Assembly: GCA_964293475.1 (NCBI GenBank)
Contig: CAXYYJ010000006.1
Coordinates: forward strand, 47,631-111,630
From: UBA12170 sp964293475
GTDB taxonomy: Bacteria > Bacteroidota > Bacteroidia > Bacteroidales > UBA12170
Direction of reading: 5' to 3'
Length of the DNA: 64,000 nucleotides
Shown piece by piece: positions 51,887 through 61,268 of this stretch. The translations under genes and the position numbers were made by a program. Each line of letters begins with the position of its first letter. Within the stretch, counting starts at the first letter, position 1. The notes under the pieces are model-generated. The model saw only the letters and a program-made list of their open reading frames with translations, did not search any database and was not told the DNA's origin.

Positions 51887-54478
51887 ATGAAATCAATTTT
51901 TACCCTTGCATTTACCTTTCTCTTCATCCTTCCACAGCTATTTGCAAAAAAAGTGGAAGTTAGCGAAGCAAAAAAAGTAGCCAAAACCTTTGTTAATCAA
52001 TTGGATTATAAGGGTAAAAAGCCTTCAGACATAAGTTTGGTTTATGTATCGGGGGGAATGTATTCTCCATTTGCTACTCAAAAAATGGAAGAAGCCCCCT
52101 ATTATTATGTTTTTAACTTCGAAGGTTCCGACGGCTATATTGTTATCAGTGCCGACGATGCTGTGGTTCCGGTTTTGGCTTACTCAACCCAGAAAGCCTA
52201 CCGACAAGAAAACCAACCCGATGCTTTTGTTAAATGGATGGATAAATATCGCTGGGAAATAAAGGATATCATTGACCAGAAATTGCCCGCCGGAAAAGAA
52301 ATTGAACAGCAATGGGAAAGGCTAAAAGCAGGTTTCCCCTATGCCGAAGAAAAAAATTCGCAAGTGGTAAATCCATTGGTTACTACAATTTGGGATCAGA
52401 TGGACTATTACCATGATTTATGCCCCTATGATAATGATTATCAACAGCGCGTAGCAACTGGCTGCGTAGCCACCGCCATGGCACAAATCATGAAATATCA
52501 TAACTATCCGGACAATGGCGAAGGTTACCATACCTACAATCACTCGAAATATGGTAGTCTATCGGCAAATTTTGGAGCCCAAACATATAATTGGTCGGCC
52601 ATGCCCAATCAGGTGACTTCAAGCAATACGCACGTGGCCACACTGATGTATCACTGCGGGGTAAGCCTTGAAATGAATTACGGCCCGGCGCAGGAAGGAG
52701 GCAGCAGCACCAGTTCGTTGGATGTGGTTGCCAATGCACTGAAATCCTATTTTAGCTACAGTTCCGGCACAACCTTCACCATGCGCAGCAGCTACACCGA
52801 TGCCAATTGGATCAACCTTTGCAAAAATGAGCTCAACAATAACAGGCCCATTGAGTATGCAGGAGTAGGACAAGGAGGCGGTCATGCCTTTGTTTGCGAC
52901 GGCTACGATGCCAATAATTATTTCCATTTTAACTGGGGCTGGAGTGGCTATTATGATGGCTATTTCTATTTGGACAATCTGAATCCGGGAACAGGCGGAA
53001 CCGGCTCTGGAGCTTCCAACTACAATCAATATCAGCAAATTGTTTATGGCATTGAGCCAGAAGCAGGTGGTGGCGGAGGCGGGGGTGGTTCAACCCCAGG
53101 CGAAGGGTCTCCATTAGAACTCTACTCCTATATCACAGTAAACCCCTCTCCCATTGACTTCTTCAGCTCCTTCAGCGTATCGGCATCTGTTCTCAATCAA
53201 AGCGGAGCCAACTATACCGGCGATTTAACCGTTGCTGTCTTCAATTCCGATGGAGCCAATGTTGGCCTGGTTGAAACTTTAAGCGGAACCCTTGAAACCG
53301 GCTATTACTACAATCTCACCTTTACCACTGCAGGTTTACCCATAACCCCAGGTCAATATACCTTGGGTATTTATAGTAAAAAAGCCGGCGAAGACTGGTC
53401 GGCCATAAAAAATGGAAGCTATAACAATCAGGTAACTATCACCATCAATGGTCCGTCGAATTCCATTCAAATGTACTCGGTGGCTCAATTTAATCCGAAT
53501 CCAATTATTCAGGGGGAACCTTTAACGATAACTGCCAATATCGCAAACTTTGGCAACAATTACAATGGAACAGTATCGGCCGATTTATACAATTCCCAAG
53601 GCGAATACGAGGCTTTGGTTCAGGATATGTCTGCCAGTTATGATGGCGGATATTATTATACTGAGAATTTTTCCACATCTTCGGTCAATCTGGAGCCAGG
53701 AACTTATATTCTGGCCTTTTGGGAACAAGCCACCGGTGGAAACTGGAATTTGATTGGCTCCACCAACGATTTTCCCAATCCAATAACTGTAAAAATAGTG
53801 GCTCCAGGCATACAAGCCGACCCCTATGAAAACAATGATACCGAAGCCAATGCCTATGATTTTAGCGCCTCCAATGGGGTACACCAATTGACCACCGGTT
53901 CGAATACCCATGTGGGAACAGATTACGATTATTATCAATACAATCTTGACCCCAATTACAAATATGAAATCACTGCAAGGGTTCACGACAGCTATAATTC
54001 GGGCAATGGAATTACCTATACCAACGATGTTATTTTTTCGTATAACGAAGGCAATGGAGCCGGTGTTGGATATGATTCGCAGGCACCTTCGATTATTGTG
54101 GTGAATGGAAAACCTTCCATCAAGTTTTTTGTGGCACCATATTTTGTGGGACAAACCGGAACCTATTTGCTAGATGTAAATATTGAGAAAAAAGGTCCTG
54201 CAGGCATTGAAGATTTAGTGGCGAACCATCGCGTGAGCCTCTATCCAAATCCCGCAAACAACAAGCTTTTTATTGAAATTGAAGACAATGCAAGCCTGAA
54301 TATTTCCGAGATATCCATCTACAACAGCTTAGGTCAACTTGTGATGCCCATTCAACCCGATGCTTCTCTAACATCTCCCTTATCTATCGATATTTCCGAT
54401 CTGGAATCGGGGGTTTATTTTGTACGGTTTACAGATGATGAAGGTTCGACAGCGTTAAAATTTAATGTGGTGAAATAA
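51887..54478 (+). CDS. Secreted C10-family (streptopain-like) cysteine protease with T9SS sorting domain
   Basis: 863 residues from the ATG at 51887 (upstream frame extension is not family-like). Signal peptide (about 1-20), an SPI-like prodomain (25-130), then the C10 catalytic domain with nucleophile Cys193 (RVATGCVATAMAQIMKYH) and His333 (GGGHAFVCDGY), ending NWGWSGYYDGYF. A glycine-rich hinge (about 395-402) leads to two similar Ig-like domains (about 408-520 and 530-640). A PPC-like domain (DPYENNDTEANAY...) follows, then a C-terminal T9SS type A sorting signal (VSLYPNPANNKLFIEI... GVYFVRFTDDEG). Exported through T9SS, likely surface-anchored or released; related to PrtT and interpain. 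Confidence 0.94.
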   Translation: MKSIFTLAFTFLFILPQLFAKKVEVSEAKKVAKTFVNQLDYKGKKPSDISLVYVSGGMYSPFATQKMEEAPYYYVFNFEGSDGYIVISADDAVVPVLAYSTQKAYRQENQPDAFVKWMDKYRWEIKDIIDQKLPAGKEIEQQWERLKAGFPYAEEKNSQVVNPLVTTIWDQMDYYHDLCPYDNDYQQRVATGCVATAMAQIMKYHNYPDNGEGYHTYNHSKYGSLSANFGAQTYNWSAMPNQVTSSNTHVATLMYHCGVSLEMNYGPAQEGGSSTSSLDVVANALKSYFSYSSGTTFTMRSSYTDANWINLCKNELNNNRPIEYAGVGQGGGHAFVCDGYDANNYFHFNWGWSGYYDGYFYLDNLNPGTGGTGSGASNYNQYQQIVYGIEPEAGGGGGGGGSTPGEGSPLELYSYITVNPSPIDFFSSFSVSASVLNQSGANYTGDLTVAVFNSDGANVGLVETLSGTLETGYYYNLTFTTAGLPITPGQYTLGIYSKKAGEDWSAIKNGSYNNQVTITINGPSNSIQMYSVAQFNPNPIIQGEPLTITANIANFGNNYNGTVSADLYNSQGEYEALVQDMSASYDGGYYYTENFSTSSVNLEPGTYILAFWEQATGGNWNLIGSTNDFPNPITVKIVAPGIQADPYENNDTEANAYDFSASNGVHQLTTGSNTHVGTDYDYYQYNLDPNYKYEITARVHDSYNSGNGITYTNDVIFSYNEGNGAGVGYDSQAPSIIVVNGKPSIKFFVAPYFVGQTGTYLLDVNIEKKGPAGIEDLVANHRVSLYPNPANNKLFIEIEDNASLNISEISIYNSLGQLVMPIQPDASLTSPLSIDISDLESGVYFVRFTDDEGSTALKFNVVK

Positions 54479-54488
54479 TTTAAAGAAC

Positions 54489-54544
54489 CGCTATAGCAAA
54501 CTTTTCATTCACGACCATCGTGAGTAAGTTTGCTTTAGCGTTTT
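54489..54544 (+). terminator. Nested-hairpin intrinsic terminator after the protease gene
   Basis: Outer arms 54489-54503 and 54526-54540 (15 bp, one mismatch) followed by TTTT; an inner hairpin TCACGA-CCA-TCGTGA sits at 54509-54523. Long, fully structured, and placed 10 bases after the stop codon. Confidence 0.85.
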
Positions 54545-54559
54545 AAAATCTCCTTAAAA

Positions 54560-55042
54560 ATGAAAAATCTAGTATCGTTGCTCCTGATTCTATCTTTGTT
54601 TTCAGGATGCAGAACACAGGAAAAGAAAGCCACCTACGACAAATCCGGCGCTCCTACGGTGATATATCAAATGAAACAGGATTTTAGCAAACTGGTTCCT
54701 GTGGTTATGGACGAAAGCAAAACAAAAATAGTTTCGTATCCCGCACCACGCGATATGTTCGACAAGCAGGGAAATCTTCGTTATCCGGTGGATTTGGGGG
54801 AAGGTTTTTATTTGGATGAAATAGGAATAGGGATTCACACAGCTTATATAGATATTGAAATTGAGCAATATTCACGCATGTTGAATCCACCCACATTGGA
54901 TTCTTTGCTCAAATTAGTGATTGAAACCGACCCTTTTAAAAAGATGTATAATCTTGGAAACCGCAAGCAATATCCTAAGGTAGAGCCCATTAAAGAACTG
55001 GTAAAATCAGGAGCCTATAAGCAATATGAACAATTGAAATAA
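54560..55042 (+). CDS. Hypothetical lipoprotein
   Basis: 160 residues. Lipobox LFSGC at about residues 13-17 gives a lipidated Cys17. The mature part is mixed alpha/beta with motifs such as FYLDEIGIGIHTAYIDIEIEQYSRM and ends in a short helix. No family recognised. It follows the C10 protease gene on the same strand but is cut off from it by the terminator at 54489-54544, so it probably has its own promoter. It is too unlike the protease prodomain to be called an inhibitor. Confidence 0.72.
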   Translation: MKNLVSLLLILSLFSGCRTQEKKATYDKSGAPTVIYQMKQDFSKLVPVVMDESKTKIVSYPAPRDMFDKQGNLRYPVDLGEGFYLDEIGIGIHTAYIDIEIEQYSRMLNPPTLDSLLKLVIETDPFKKMYNLGNRKQYPKVEPIKELVKSGAYKQYEQLK

Positions 55043-55071
55043 TGATTGTTTAATCTGCTGAAAATCTTTTG

Positions 55072-56286
55072 TTAGAATATGTAAATCAGTGACAGGGTAA
55101 ACCGAAAATTTCCTACTTCGTCGCTTTGATTTACTTTTCCAAATTTATCGGGGGTTCCATAAGCTGCCACAGTATATTCCCACTCGTTGGCTATGATGAG
55201 ATTTTTGATGTGATAATACCATTGTGGGCTAACACGATAAACATATTCTATATTATTTCCACGGGCATAATTCGGACCGACTATTTCCAGATTGCTGCCC
55301 AAATTGGCGGCATAACCCACAAATCCGCCAAACTCCCAGCCTTTCACTTTATAGAAAACAGATGACCATACGGAATAGGCTCCCACATTGGTGTAGGAGA
55401 TTTTTGCATTTAAACTATCCACAGAACTCACCGCAGCACCACCCAATAACAAATGGTCGGATAAATCCTGTCCCCAAACTCCCTGAACTTTAAAATCCCA
55501 TGCCTGGGTTTTAAAATGTGCAAAAGCCAGTGCCGACCATGAAGCTAATCTGTCGGAAAGAAGTTTCCCATCACTGGTAAAAGAGTTGAACTTGAGCTGT
55601 TTATAATTAATCCCCAAACCCACCATACCTTTGGCGTGAACGAATTGGCTTTGGAGCGACAAATCGGGCAAAACGGCATTGCGGAGATAGATACTGCTGG
55701 CTCCTTCGGGACCGTTGCTGGCAAAATCGCGCTGAGCATAGGCCACTGCTACCCATTTAATCGCTCCGGTTTTTTGAGTTAACCTGATTTGCGGGCCTCT
55801 GGAAAAAGCATGCATAGGCGTCCCGGTGTTGAGCGACAGAATATTGGGTATCATTTCCGGCACATCGGTGGGGCTCCAATACTGCCCAACCAGCAAACTC
55901 GTTTTCTCCCAATCGAGTCTGATATAAGCATGACGCAACCGCAGAACATTGTTATGAGCATTGCTTGGGCCAGTAAAATCGGTTTCAATCAAGGCATAGG
56001 ACTTGGCGTTGAAAACATCCACCCCAGAACCTTCCAGACCAATTCGGGTGGTCATACCATACTGATTGGCCGATGGTTGTGCATTGATATCCACCCCATT
56101 GGCATCGTAAACTTTGGGTTTTGGGTAGACTATATAGAAACCTTCCCGTCCTTCGACATTTTGGCGCGAGTCGAAAATATAATCGGCTTTTACGAGACCC
56201 TTAATTTTGATGGTGGGTTTTTCCTCAGTCTGGGCCGAGAGAATTGTTGTGAAAAAGAGCCAAATAGCCAGTAATTTATAACGCAT
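55072..56286 (-). CDS. DcaP-like outer membrane porin
   Basis: 404 residues. Signal peptide (LLAIWLFFTTILSAQ), then KIKGLVKADYIFDSRQNV, the start of a beta-barrel with alternating aromatic/polar strands (RTRIGLEG-type: TRIGLEGSG, RLRHAYIRLDWEKTSLLVGQYWSPTDVP). It ends FRFTLSLIYIF with the terminal aromatic needed for BAM insertion. The TDVPEMIP/GPQIRLTQ layout fits DcaP-like porins that pass small anionic solutes (recall, not searched). Likely transcribed alone; converges with the lipoprotein gene. Confidence 0.85.
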   Translation of the reverse strand: MRYKLLAIWLFFTTILSAQTEEKPTIKIKGLVKADYIFDSRQNVEGREGFYIVYPKPKVYDANGVDINAQPSANQYGMTTRIGLEGSGVDVFNAKSYALIETDFTGPSNAHNNVLRLRHAYIRLDWEKTSLLVGQYWSPTDVPEMIPNILSLNTGTPMHAFSRGPQIRLTQKTGAIKWVAVAYAQRDFASNGPEGASSIYLRNAVLPDLSLQSQFVHAKGMVGLGINYKQLKFNSFTSDGKLLSDRLASWSALAFAHFKTQAWDFKVQGVWGQDLSDHLLLGGAAVSSVDSLNAKISYTNVGAYSVWSSVFYKVKGWEFGGFVGYAANLGSNLEIVGPNYARGNNIEYVYRVSPQWYYHIKNLIIANEWEYTVAAYGTPDKFGKVNQSDEVGNFRFTLSLIYIF

Positions 56287-56308
56287 AATCCAGAAATTAA
56301 TAAGCCGG

Positions 56309-56316
56309 CAAAATTA
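56309..56316 (-). promoter_or_regulatory. -7 box for the porin gene
   Basis: Minus-strand TAATTTTG (TAnnTTTG) 22 bases before the porin ATG; no good -33. Confidence 0.4.
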
Positions 56317-56411
56317 AGATGACTATCATTGCAGAAGCTTTACAAATTAACCAATGGCAGGTAATTTATTATGATTTTATGGAACGAAATCATAACGGGC
56401 ATTTCTGAGAT

Positions 56412-57935
56412 TTACTCCTCCACCACTTTTTTGAAATTCAGATTGAAGAAGTGAAAATCATCACTTTTTAAATCAATCTTGAATCCTTCGATATTTCGCA
56501 TGGAGTCGAAGCTGAAAGTGATATATCCAGCCTGAAGAAAGGGATCGGCGAATTTAACCTTGAAGGTATCGAAATGCCAATGTTCCATGTCGGAATAAAA
56601 CATGTCGCGGGCGGGTTCAAAAACCACATGTAGCTTCTTGTCTTTCAAAGTAATAACCGCATTTCCATACATTTTATCCTCATAAACGCCCACATATTTC
56701 TCCAAATCCAAGCTGGGTTTGGTGTGATGAATTCTGGATGCTTCTCGTTCTTCCAGCTCTTTTTTCTCCTGTGCTTCGCCCTGAACTTTAAACTTTAGAA
56801 AAAGGGCCGACCAATCGGTGGCTTTATCCTTCAAATAGAGATCGAGAATATACATTTGCAGGGCTGCGGGCACATTGCTCAGGGTGTTGGTGAGAATAAC
56901 CATCCCCAGTTTTTCCTGTGGAACGATTGTTACCTGAGAGATATAGCCTGGCATTCCTCCGGCGTGTTCCACTACTTTTTTGCCGTTATGGTCCCAAACA
57001 CTCCAGCCCAGGGCATAGGTATTGAATTGAGCGCCAGACATTCTGCGGAGCCCTCCCACCGGACGAACTATCCTGGGGGTCATCATATCGTTGATAACGT
57101 GAGCAGGCAGAATGGTATCGCCCTCCAGAATTCCATTGTTGAGCAACATACGCATCCAGCGGCTTAAGTCGTTGGTACTCGAAAAGATGGAAGCAGCGGC
57201 ATGGGGCTTTTTCATGCTGAATCCAATGACTTTATCATCAATCATGGGGTAGGCAATTTCCTGATTGGCATTGAGCTCGTTCCCGCACATGGTTGTATTT
57301 CCCATTTTCAGGGGGATGATAAAATTCTGTTTAATATACTCGTCCCAGGGAGTTCCGGTAACCTTTTTCAGAATTTCTCCAGCAACCATATACATCGTAT
57401 TCTGATAGCCATATTGGTCGCGGAAACGATTCAACATGGGTAAATACTGGAGACGCTCAATAATGTCTTCGTCGGTTCTGTCGGTTTCATACCACAATAA
57501 ATCGCCATAGAAAGTGCCCAAGCCGCTTCGATGCGTGAGCAAGTCTTCAATGGTTAAATGGGTGGTGATGTAAGGGTCGGCCAGTTTGAATTCGGGCAGA
57601 TAATCAATCACCAAATCGTCCCAATGGATTAACCCCTTATTGACCAATTGGGACATGGCCGCACCGGTGAATGCTTTGGTACAACTGGCAATATTGTAAA
57701 CCGATTCGCTGGTTACCTGTTTGTCTTTTCCGGCTGTACCCCAGTTTTGGTTAAAAACAATGGAATCGTCCTTCACTATAAGTACCGAAAGACCATGCAA
57801 ATCGAAATCGGAGAAGGTTTTTTCGATGTATTTTCTCAGTGTATCGGGATGATTAGCAGGATTTTGCGCCTTTAACGTTGACGATAAAAGAATTGCCAGC
57901 AGAACTAGTGGCAACAGCGTATTGATTTTTCTCAT
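56412..57935 (-). CDS. Serine hydrolase of the beta-lactamase/class C PBP family
   Basis: 507 residues with a signal peptide (LLPLVLLAILLSSTLKAQ). SxxK nucleophile motif SCTK (about 84-87), YxN at YQN, and HAGG in place of the KTG triad, as in class C-like esterases and D-aminopeptidases. The C-terminal ~120 residues look like a DUF3471-type beta domain (EKYVGVYEDKMYGNAVITL). Periplasmic. Substrate (peptidoglycan peptide or ester) is not determined; lactamase activity is only a family possibility. Confidence 0.9.
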   Translation of the reverse strand: MRKINTLLPLVLLAILLSSTLKAQNPANHPDTLRKYIEKTFSDFDLHGLSVLIVKDDSIVFNQNWGTAGKDKQVTSESVYNIASCTKAFTGAAMSQLVNKGLIHWDDLVIDYLPEFKLADPYITTHLTIEDLLTHRSGLGTFYGDLLWYETDRTDEDIIERLQYLPMLNRFRDQYGYQNTMYMVAGEILKKVTGTPWDEYIKQNFIIPLKMGNTTMCGNELNANQEIAYPMIDDKVIGFSMKKPHAAASIFSSTNDLSRWMRMLLNNGILEGDTILPAHVINDMMTPRIVRPVGGLRRMSGAQFNTYALGWSVWDHNGKKVVEHAGGMPGYISQVTIVPQEKLGMVILTNTLSNVPAALQMYILDLYLKDKATDWSALFLKFKVQGEAQEKKELEEREASRIHHTKPSLDLEKYVGVYEDKMYGNAVITLKDKKLHVVFEPARDMFYSDMEHWHFDTFKVKFADPFLQAGYITFSFDSMRNIEGFKIDLKSDDFHFFNLNFKKVVEE

Positions 57936-57953
57936 TATTCATTATTTAATCCT

Positions 57954-57961
57954 CAAAATTA
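57954..57961 (-). promoter_or_regulatory. -7 box for the serine hydrolase gene
   Basis: Minus-strand TAATTTTG (TAnnTTTG), 18 bases before the ATG; -33 weak. Confidence 0.4.
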
Positions 57962-58011
57962 GAAATTTATGGGAATGAAAAAAGCCAATGTTCTCATTCA
58001 TTAAAATTTGT

Positions 58012-58824
58012 TCAGATAAAAAGCAAGAGGCTGATGGCCATTACTATCATTCCTGCCACCAGACCATAGATACTCAGGTGGTGTTCGCCATATTCTCTGG
58101 CAGAAGGCAACAGCTCGTCGAGGGAGATGAAGACCATGATTCCGGCCACGGCGGCAAAGAGAATTCCAAACACCACAGGGCTCATAAAAGGCATGAGGAT
58201 AAGAAAACCGATGACAGCGCCCACGGGTTCGGAAAGTCCGGAGAGAAATGAGAGCCAGAAGGCCTTGCGTTTGTTGCCTGTGGCGTAGAATACAGGAACG
58301 GCGACTGCAACCCCTTCCGGGATATTGTGAATGGCGATGGCGATGGCAATGGGAATCCCCAGATTGGGGTCTTTTAGAGCAGAAGTGAATGTGGCAAGCC
58401 CTTCGGGGAAGTTATGAATGCCAATGGCTAAGGCGGTATAGATTCCGGTTCGCATGAGTTTATCGCTGGCCTCGAGGTTTTTTCCGGTGGATAAATCTTC
58501 CACATTCCTTATTTCGTGCGGGTTTTCGATGTTTGGAATCATTTTATCGATCAAAGCAATAATGGCCATTCCCCCAAAAAACGCCAGGGCAGTTACCCAG
58601 GCTCCGCCGCTTTCGCCCAAAACACTGCTGAGCTCATCTTTGGCTTTGGGAAAAATCTCGACAAAGGAAACATAAATCATTACCCCCGCAGAAAAACCCA
58701 GCGAAACTGTGAGAAATCCCGTATTGGTTCGTCGCGCCAAAAGGGCAATAGCACTACCGATTCCGGTTGACAAGCCGGCAAACAGCGTGAGAGAAAAGGC
58801 AAATAAAATGGAATTCCAGTCCAT
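58012..58824 (-). CDS. ZIP-family metal transporter (ZupT-like)
   Basis: 270 residues from the ATG at 58824 (MDWNSILFAFSLTLFAG); a 10-codon extension to 58854 is possible. Eight hydrophobic segments and the ZIP metal-site motifs HNFPEGLATF and HNIPEGVAVAVP on TM4 and TM5. It imports zinc or iron through the inner membrane. A charged cytosolic loop between TM3 and TM4 (PNIENPHEIRNVEDLSTGKNLEASDK) is a family feature. Divergent from the GNAT-like gene. Confidence 0.94.
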   Translation of the reverse strand: MDWNSILFAFSLTLFAGLSTGIGSAIALLARRTNTGFLTVSLGFSAGVMIYVSFVEIFPKAKDELSSVLGESGGAWVTALAFFGGMAIIALIDKMIPNIENPHEIRNVEDLSTGKNLEASDKLMRTGIYTALAIGIHNFPEGLATFTSALKDPNLGIPIAIAIAIHNIPEGVAVAVPVFYATGNKRKAFWLSFLSGLSEPVGAVIGFLILMPFMSPVVFGILFAAVAGIMVFISLDELLPSAREYGEHHLSIYGLVAGMIVMAISLLLFI

Positions 58825-58853
58825 TGCGTACATGAGCTTGTGTTTTACACCCA

Positions 58854-58861
58854 CAAAAATA
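58854..58861 (-). promoter_or_regulatory. -7 box for the ZIP transporter gene
   Basis: Minus-strand TATTTTTG (TAnnTTTG), 29 bases before the ATG at 58824; its position overlaps the first codon of the longer start at 58854 and so favours 58824. Confidence 0.45.
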
Positions 58862-58936
58862 CATCAATATTGGGCAAATGGCGCTTAATTCTTTAGAAAT
58901 AACCAGTAATAAGCACCAAAATTCGGGGGCTTTTTT

Positions 58937-58944
58937 TAGCTTTG
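58937..58944 (+). promoter_or_regulatory. -7 box for the GNAT-like gene
   Basis: TAGCTTTG (TAnnTTTG), 19 bases before the ATG at 58964; no clear -33. Confidence 0.45.
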
Positions 58945-58963
58945 TCCAATTAAACCCCAGACT

Positions 58964-60082
58964 ATGTCGGTAGAGATAATTAAAGTAAGCAGTAAAAAAG
59001 ATTTCAAAGCTTTTGCCACCCTCCCCTTCGGGATTTATAAGAACAGTAAATTCTGGGTTCCGCCCATTATTAATGATGAGATAAAATCGTTGGATCCACA
59101 ACAAAATCCGGCCATGGAATATTGCGACAGCCAGTTTTGGCTGGCAAAAAAGAACGGAAGGGTTATGGGGAGAATTGGCGCCATCATCAACCGCAAATAC
59201 AACGAAAAGGTGAACGAGAAACTGGGGAGATTCAGCCGGCTTGAATTCTTTAACGATGCCGAAGTTTTTAAGGCTTTGATGGATACAGCAGCTTCATGGC
59301 TCAAGGAACGGGGAATGGTTAAAATTCACGGGCCGTTGGGGTTTTCCAACCTTGACACTCAGGGTATGTTGATTGAGGGATTTGACCATATAGCATCGGT
59401 GGCTTCGGTGTATCATTTGCCCTATTATCGCGAATATGTGGAGCAATATGGCTTTGAAAAGGAAACCGATTGGGTGGAATTCCGGCTGACGCTGGGCGAA
59501 CATGCAGCCCAGAAAGCCATCAGGGGAAGTCAGCTTATTAAGAAGCGCTATGGCTTTGAAGTGCTGAAATTTGAGAAATCGGCCGATATGAAACCCTATG
59601 TGAAGGACTTGTTTGGCATTTTAAATCAGGCATTCGATAAGCTGCCCTATGTGAGCGTCTTCAACGATAGAATGATTGAGCTTTATGCCGACCGCTATTT
59701 TAAAATAATCAACCCAAAATATGTGCGCATGGTGACCAAAGATGGAAACGTAATTGGTTTTATTGTTGCCGTCCCTTCCCTATCCGAAGCCATGCAGAAG
59801 GTGAATGGGAAGCTTTTTCCATTTGGATTTTTACACATTCTCAAGGCCATGAAACATCCGCAGGTTCTCGATTTCTTTCTCACAGGTGTTGTCCCCGAAT
59901 TGGATCATGCCGGGGTTGCGGTGATTTTGTTTGCCGAGATTCAGGAAGAAATGATTAAAGCCGGCATCGACCAAATGGAAACCACCGGTATTATTGAAAC
60001 CAATTTCAACGTCATCAGCAACTGGAAAAACTACGAGCATATTCAGCATAAACGGCGCCGGTGTTTTGTGATGAGTCTTTAG
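58964..60082 (+). CDS. GNAT-like acyltransferase-fold protein, conserved hypothetical
   Basis: 372 residues, no signal peptide. Two alpha/beta halves resembling tandem GNAT folds: the first with FWLAKKNGRVMGRIGAIINRKYNE and HGPLGFSNLDTQGMLIEGF; the second with VRMVTKDGNVIGFIVAVPSLSEAMQKVNG (a GNAT-like beta4-beta5 turn) and the tail ETNFNVISNWKNYEHIQHKRRRCFVMSL. Recall: homologues are common in Bacteroidota as hypothetical or wrongly as GTP cyclohydrolase. Acceptor unknown. The small outer membrane gene follows after 19 bp. Confidence 0.82.
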   Translation: MSVEIIKVSSKKDFKAFATLPFGIYKNSKFWVPPIINDEIKSLDPQQNPAMEYCDSQFWLAKKNGRVMGRIGAIINRKYNEKVNEKLGRFSRLEFFNDAEVFKALMDTAASWLKERGMVKIHGPLGFSNLDTQGMLIEGFDHIASVASVYHLPYYREYVEQYGFEKETDWVEFRLTLGEHAAQKAIRGSQLIKKRYGFEVLKFEKSADMKPYVKDLFGILNQAFDKLPYVSVFNDRMIELYADRYFKIINPKYVRMVTKDGNVIGFIVAVPSLSEAMQKVNGKLFPFGFLHILKAMKHPQVLDFFLTGVVPELDHAGVAVILFAEIQEEMIKAGIDQMETTGIIETNFNVISNWKNYEHIQHKRRRCFVMSL

Positions 60083-60101
60083 ATTGCCTAAAAAGCTGTA
60101 T

Positions 60102-60722
60102 ATGAAAGCGATTCATCCAATATCTGTCTTTGGTTTATCTATTCTCATCATCGTATTCACCTTAAGTTATCAGAAAGTTACAGGGCAACATAGAAAGCAT
60201 TTTATCGACGAAATTGGTGCTTCGGTCAATCTGGTTCCTAATTACACACAGCAGGCCCAAGGCAAATTGGGCTTTGGGTTGTCGGCCAACCACTATTTTT
60301 TTGCGCAATACAGAGTAAATATGATTACGGGTTTCGAGTTCAATCACACATCTGTGTATTTTAAGGTATATCAATCTTTTAAAACAAGCAATCCTTATTA
60401 TTATGACCTGGGATTTAGGATTAATCAGCTCTCGTTTGTCAATATGGGGCGGTTATTTTTGTTCCCCAATAAACGTTTTTTTATAGATGAAGGGATCTCG
60501 CTGGATTTAGATTTATGGAGCAGAACCTTTTCAGGGGATGATTTTACCTCGCCCAATGGGCTTTATATGGTGCTTGGTTTGGGGACGACACTGTATTATG
60601 GGAGCAAGGTTTTTCGGGTAAAAATAGACTACAAGTATCCTTTTGCACCGATTTTCGACAACTTTGACGCTGATATTAATAAGCATCAATATATGAGGTT
60701 TTGGGTTGGTTATTGCTTTTAG
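60102..60722 (+). CDS. Small outer membrane beta-barrel protein, hypothetical
   Basis: 206 residues from the ATG at 60102 (a TTG 18 bases upstream is in frame). Signal peptide MKAIHPISVFGLSILIIVFTLSYQ. The mature part alternates strands typical of a small 8-strand barrel (GASVNLVPNYTQQAQGKLGFGLSANHYFFAQYRVNMITGFEF, LGTTLYYGSKVFRVKIDYKYPF) and ends YMRFWVGYCF with a terminal Phe. No family named; function unknown. Confidence 0.75.
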   Translation: MKAIHPISVFGLSILIIVFTLSYQKVTGQHRKHFIDEIGASVNLVPNYTQQAQGKLGFGLSANHYFFAQYRVNMITGFEFNHTSVYFKVYQSFKTSNPYYYDLGFRINQLSFVNMGRLFLFPNKRFFIDEGISLDLDLWSRTFSGDDFTSPNGLYMVLGLGTTLYYGSKVFRVKIDYKYPFAPIFDNFDADINKHQYMRFWVGYCF

Positions 60723-60741
60723 GAATTGAGAAAATTGAATA

Positions 60742-61032
60742 TTATTTAGAATCCACCACCCTAAAAAGCTGAATATCTTTAAAAACCCGTCCATCGGGCT
60801 CCTGAATTTTTATCTCCACCGAATGGCGACCCAGAGACAAGCCTGCTTTTAAAGGTGCCGACCAAAGATGCGGACAAGCAATGGGATCGGGTACCGGAAT
60901 AAAGGGAGTCTGACCATAAGGCAAAGTGGTATCGGCTGTCCAGAGCTTTTCTATTCCCAATTTTTCGAAACCCTGACGACGTTGTGAAATGATGATGAAA
61001 TAGGGGTCTGATTGATTATCAAGTGGATACAT
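60742..61032 (-). pseudogene. Remnant of a duplicated metallophosphoesterase C-terminus
   Basis: A frame of 96 codons whose residues 9-94 are about 90% identical to the last 86 residues of the phosphoesterase at 62178-63848. It lacks a signal peptide, the calcineurin domain and any promoter, so it is a non-functional fragment. The DNA match spans 60754-61010 and 62184-62440 without indels (constant offset of 1430). Confidence 0.85.
60754..61010 (-). repeat. 257-bp direct repeat, copy A
   Basis: Nearly identical to 62184-62440 with the same orientation and no indels. The copies bracket the T9SS protein gene at 61269-62108. Confidence 0.88.
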
Positions 61033-61268
61033 TTACTACTCGCTTACAATAAATGAGCGAAAAAAAACAATCTTAAAGCGAAAAACATTTATATAAAACC
61101 AAGAGGCGGTATTTTGATTTTTGCTTGACAATAAAGAAATATAAATATATATTTGTCAATCAAATATAACCAAGGTAAAAAATTATAAAAAATAAATAAT
61201 AGTGTAACAATACCGTATCCATAATTTGCTCTGTAAATATATTTAAATAACATTTAACTACTGCTCAA

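Noticed and set aside
60742..61032. Independent small gene
   Set aside because: It is a copy of the phosphoesterase C-terminus without signal, catalytic domain or promoter.
61033..61080. Hairpin TCGCT...AGCGA followed by A-run as a terminator
   Set aside because: The stem is only 5 bp and the A-run lies on the wrong side for the minus-strand remnant; no plus-strand gene ends there with a T-tract.
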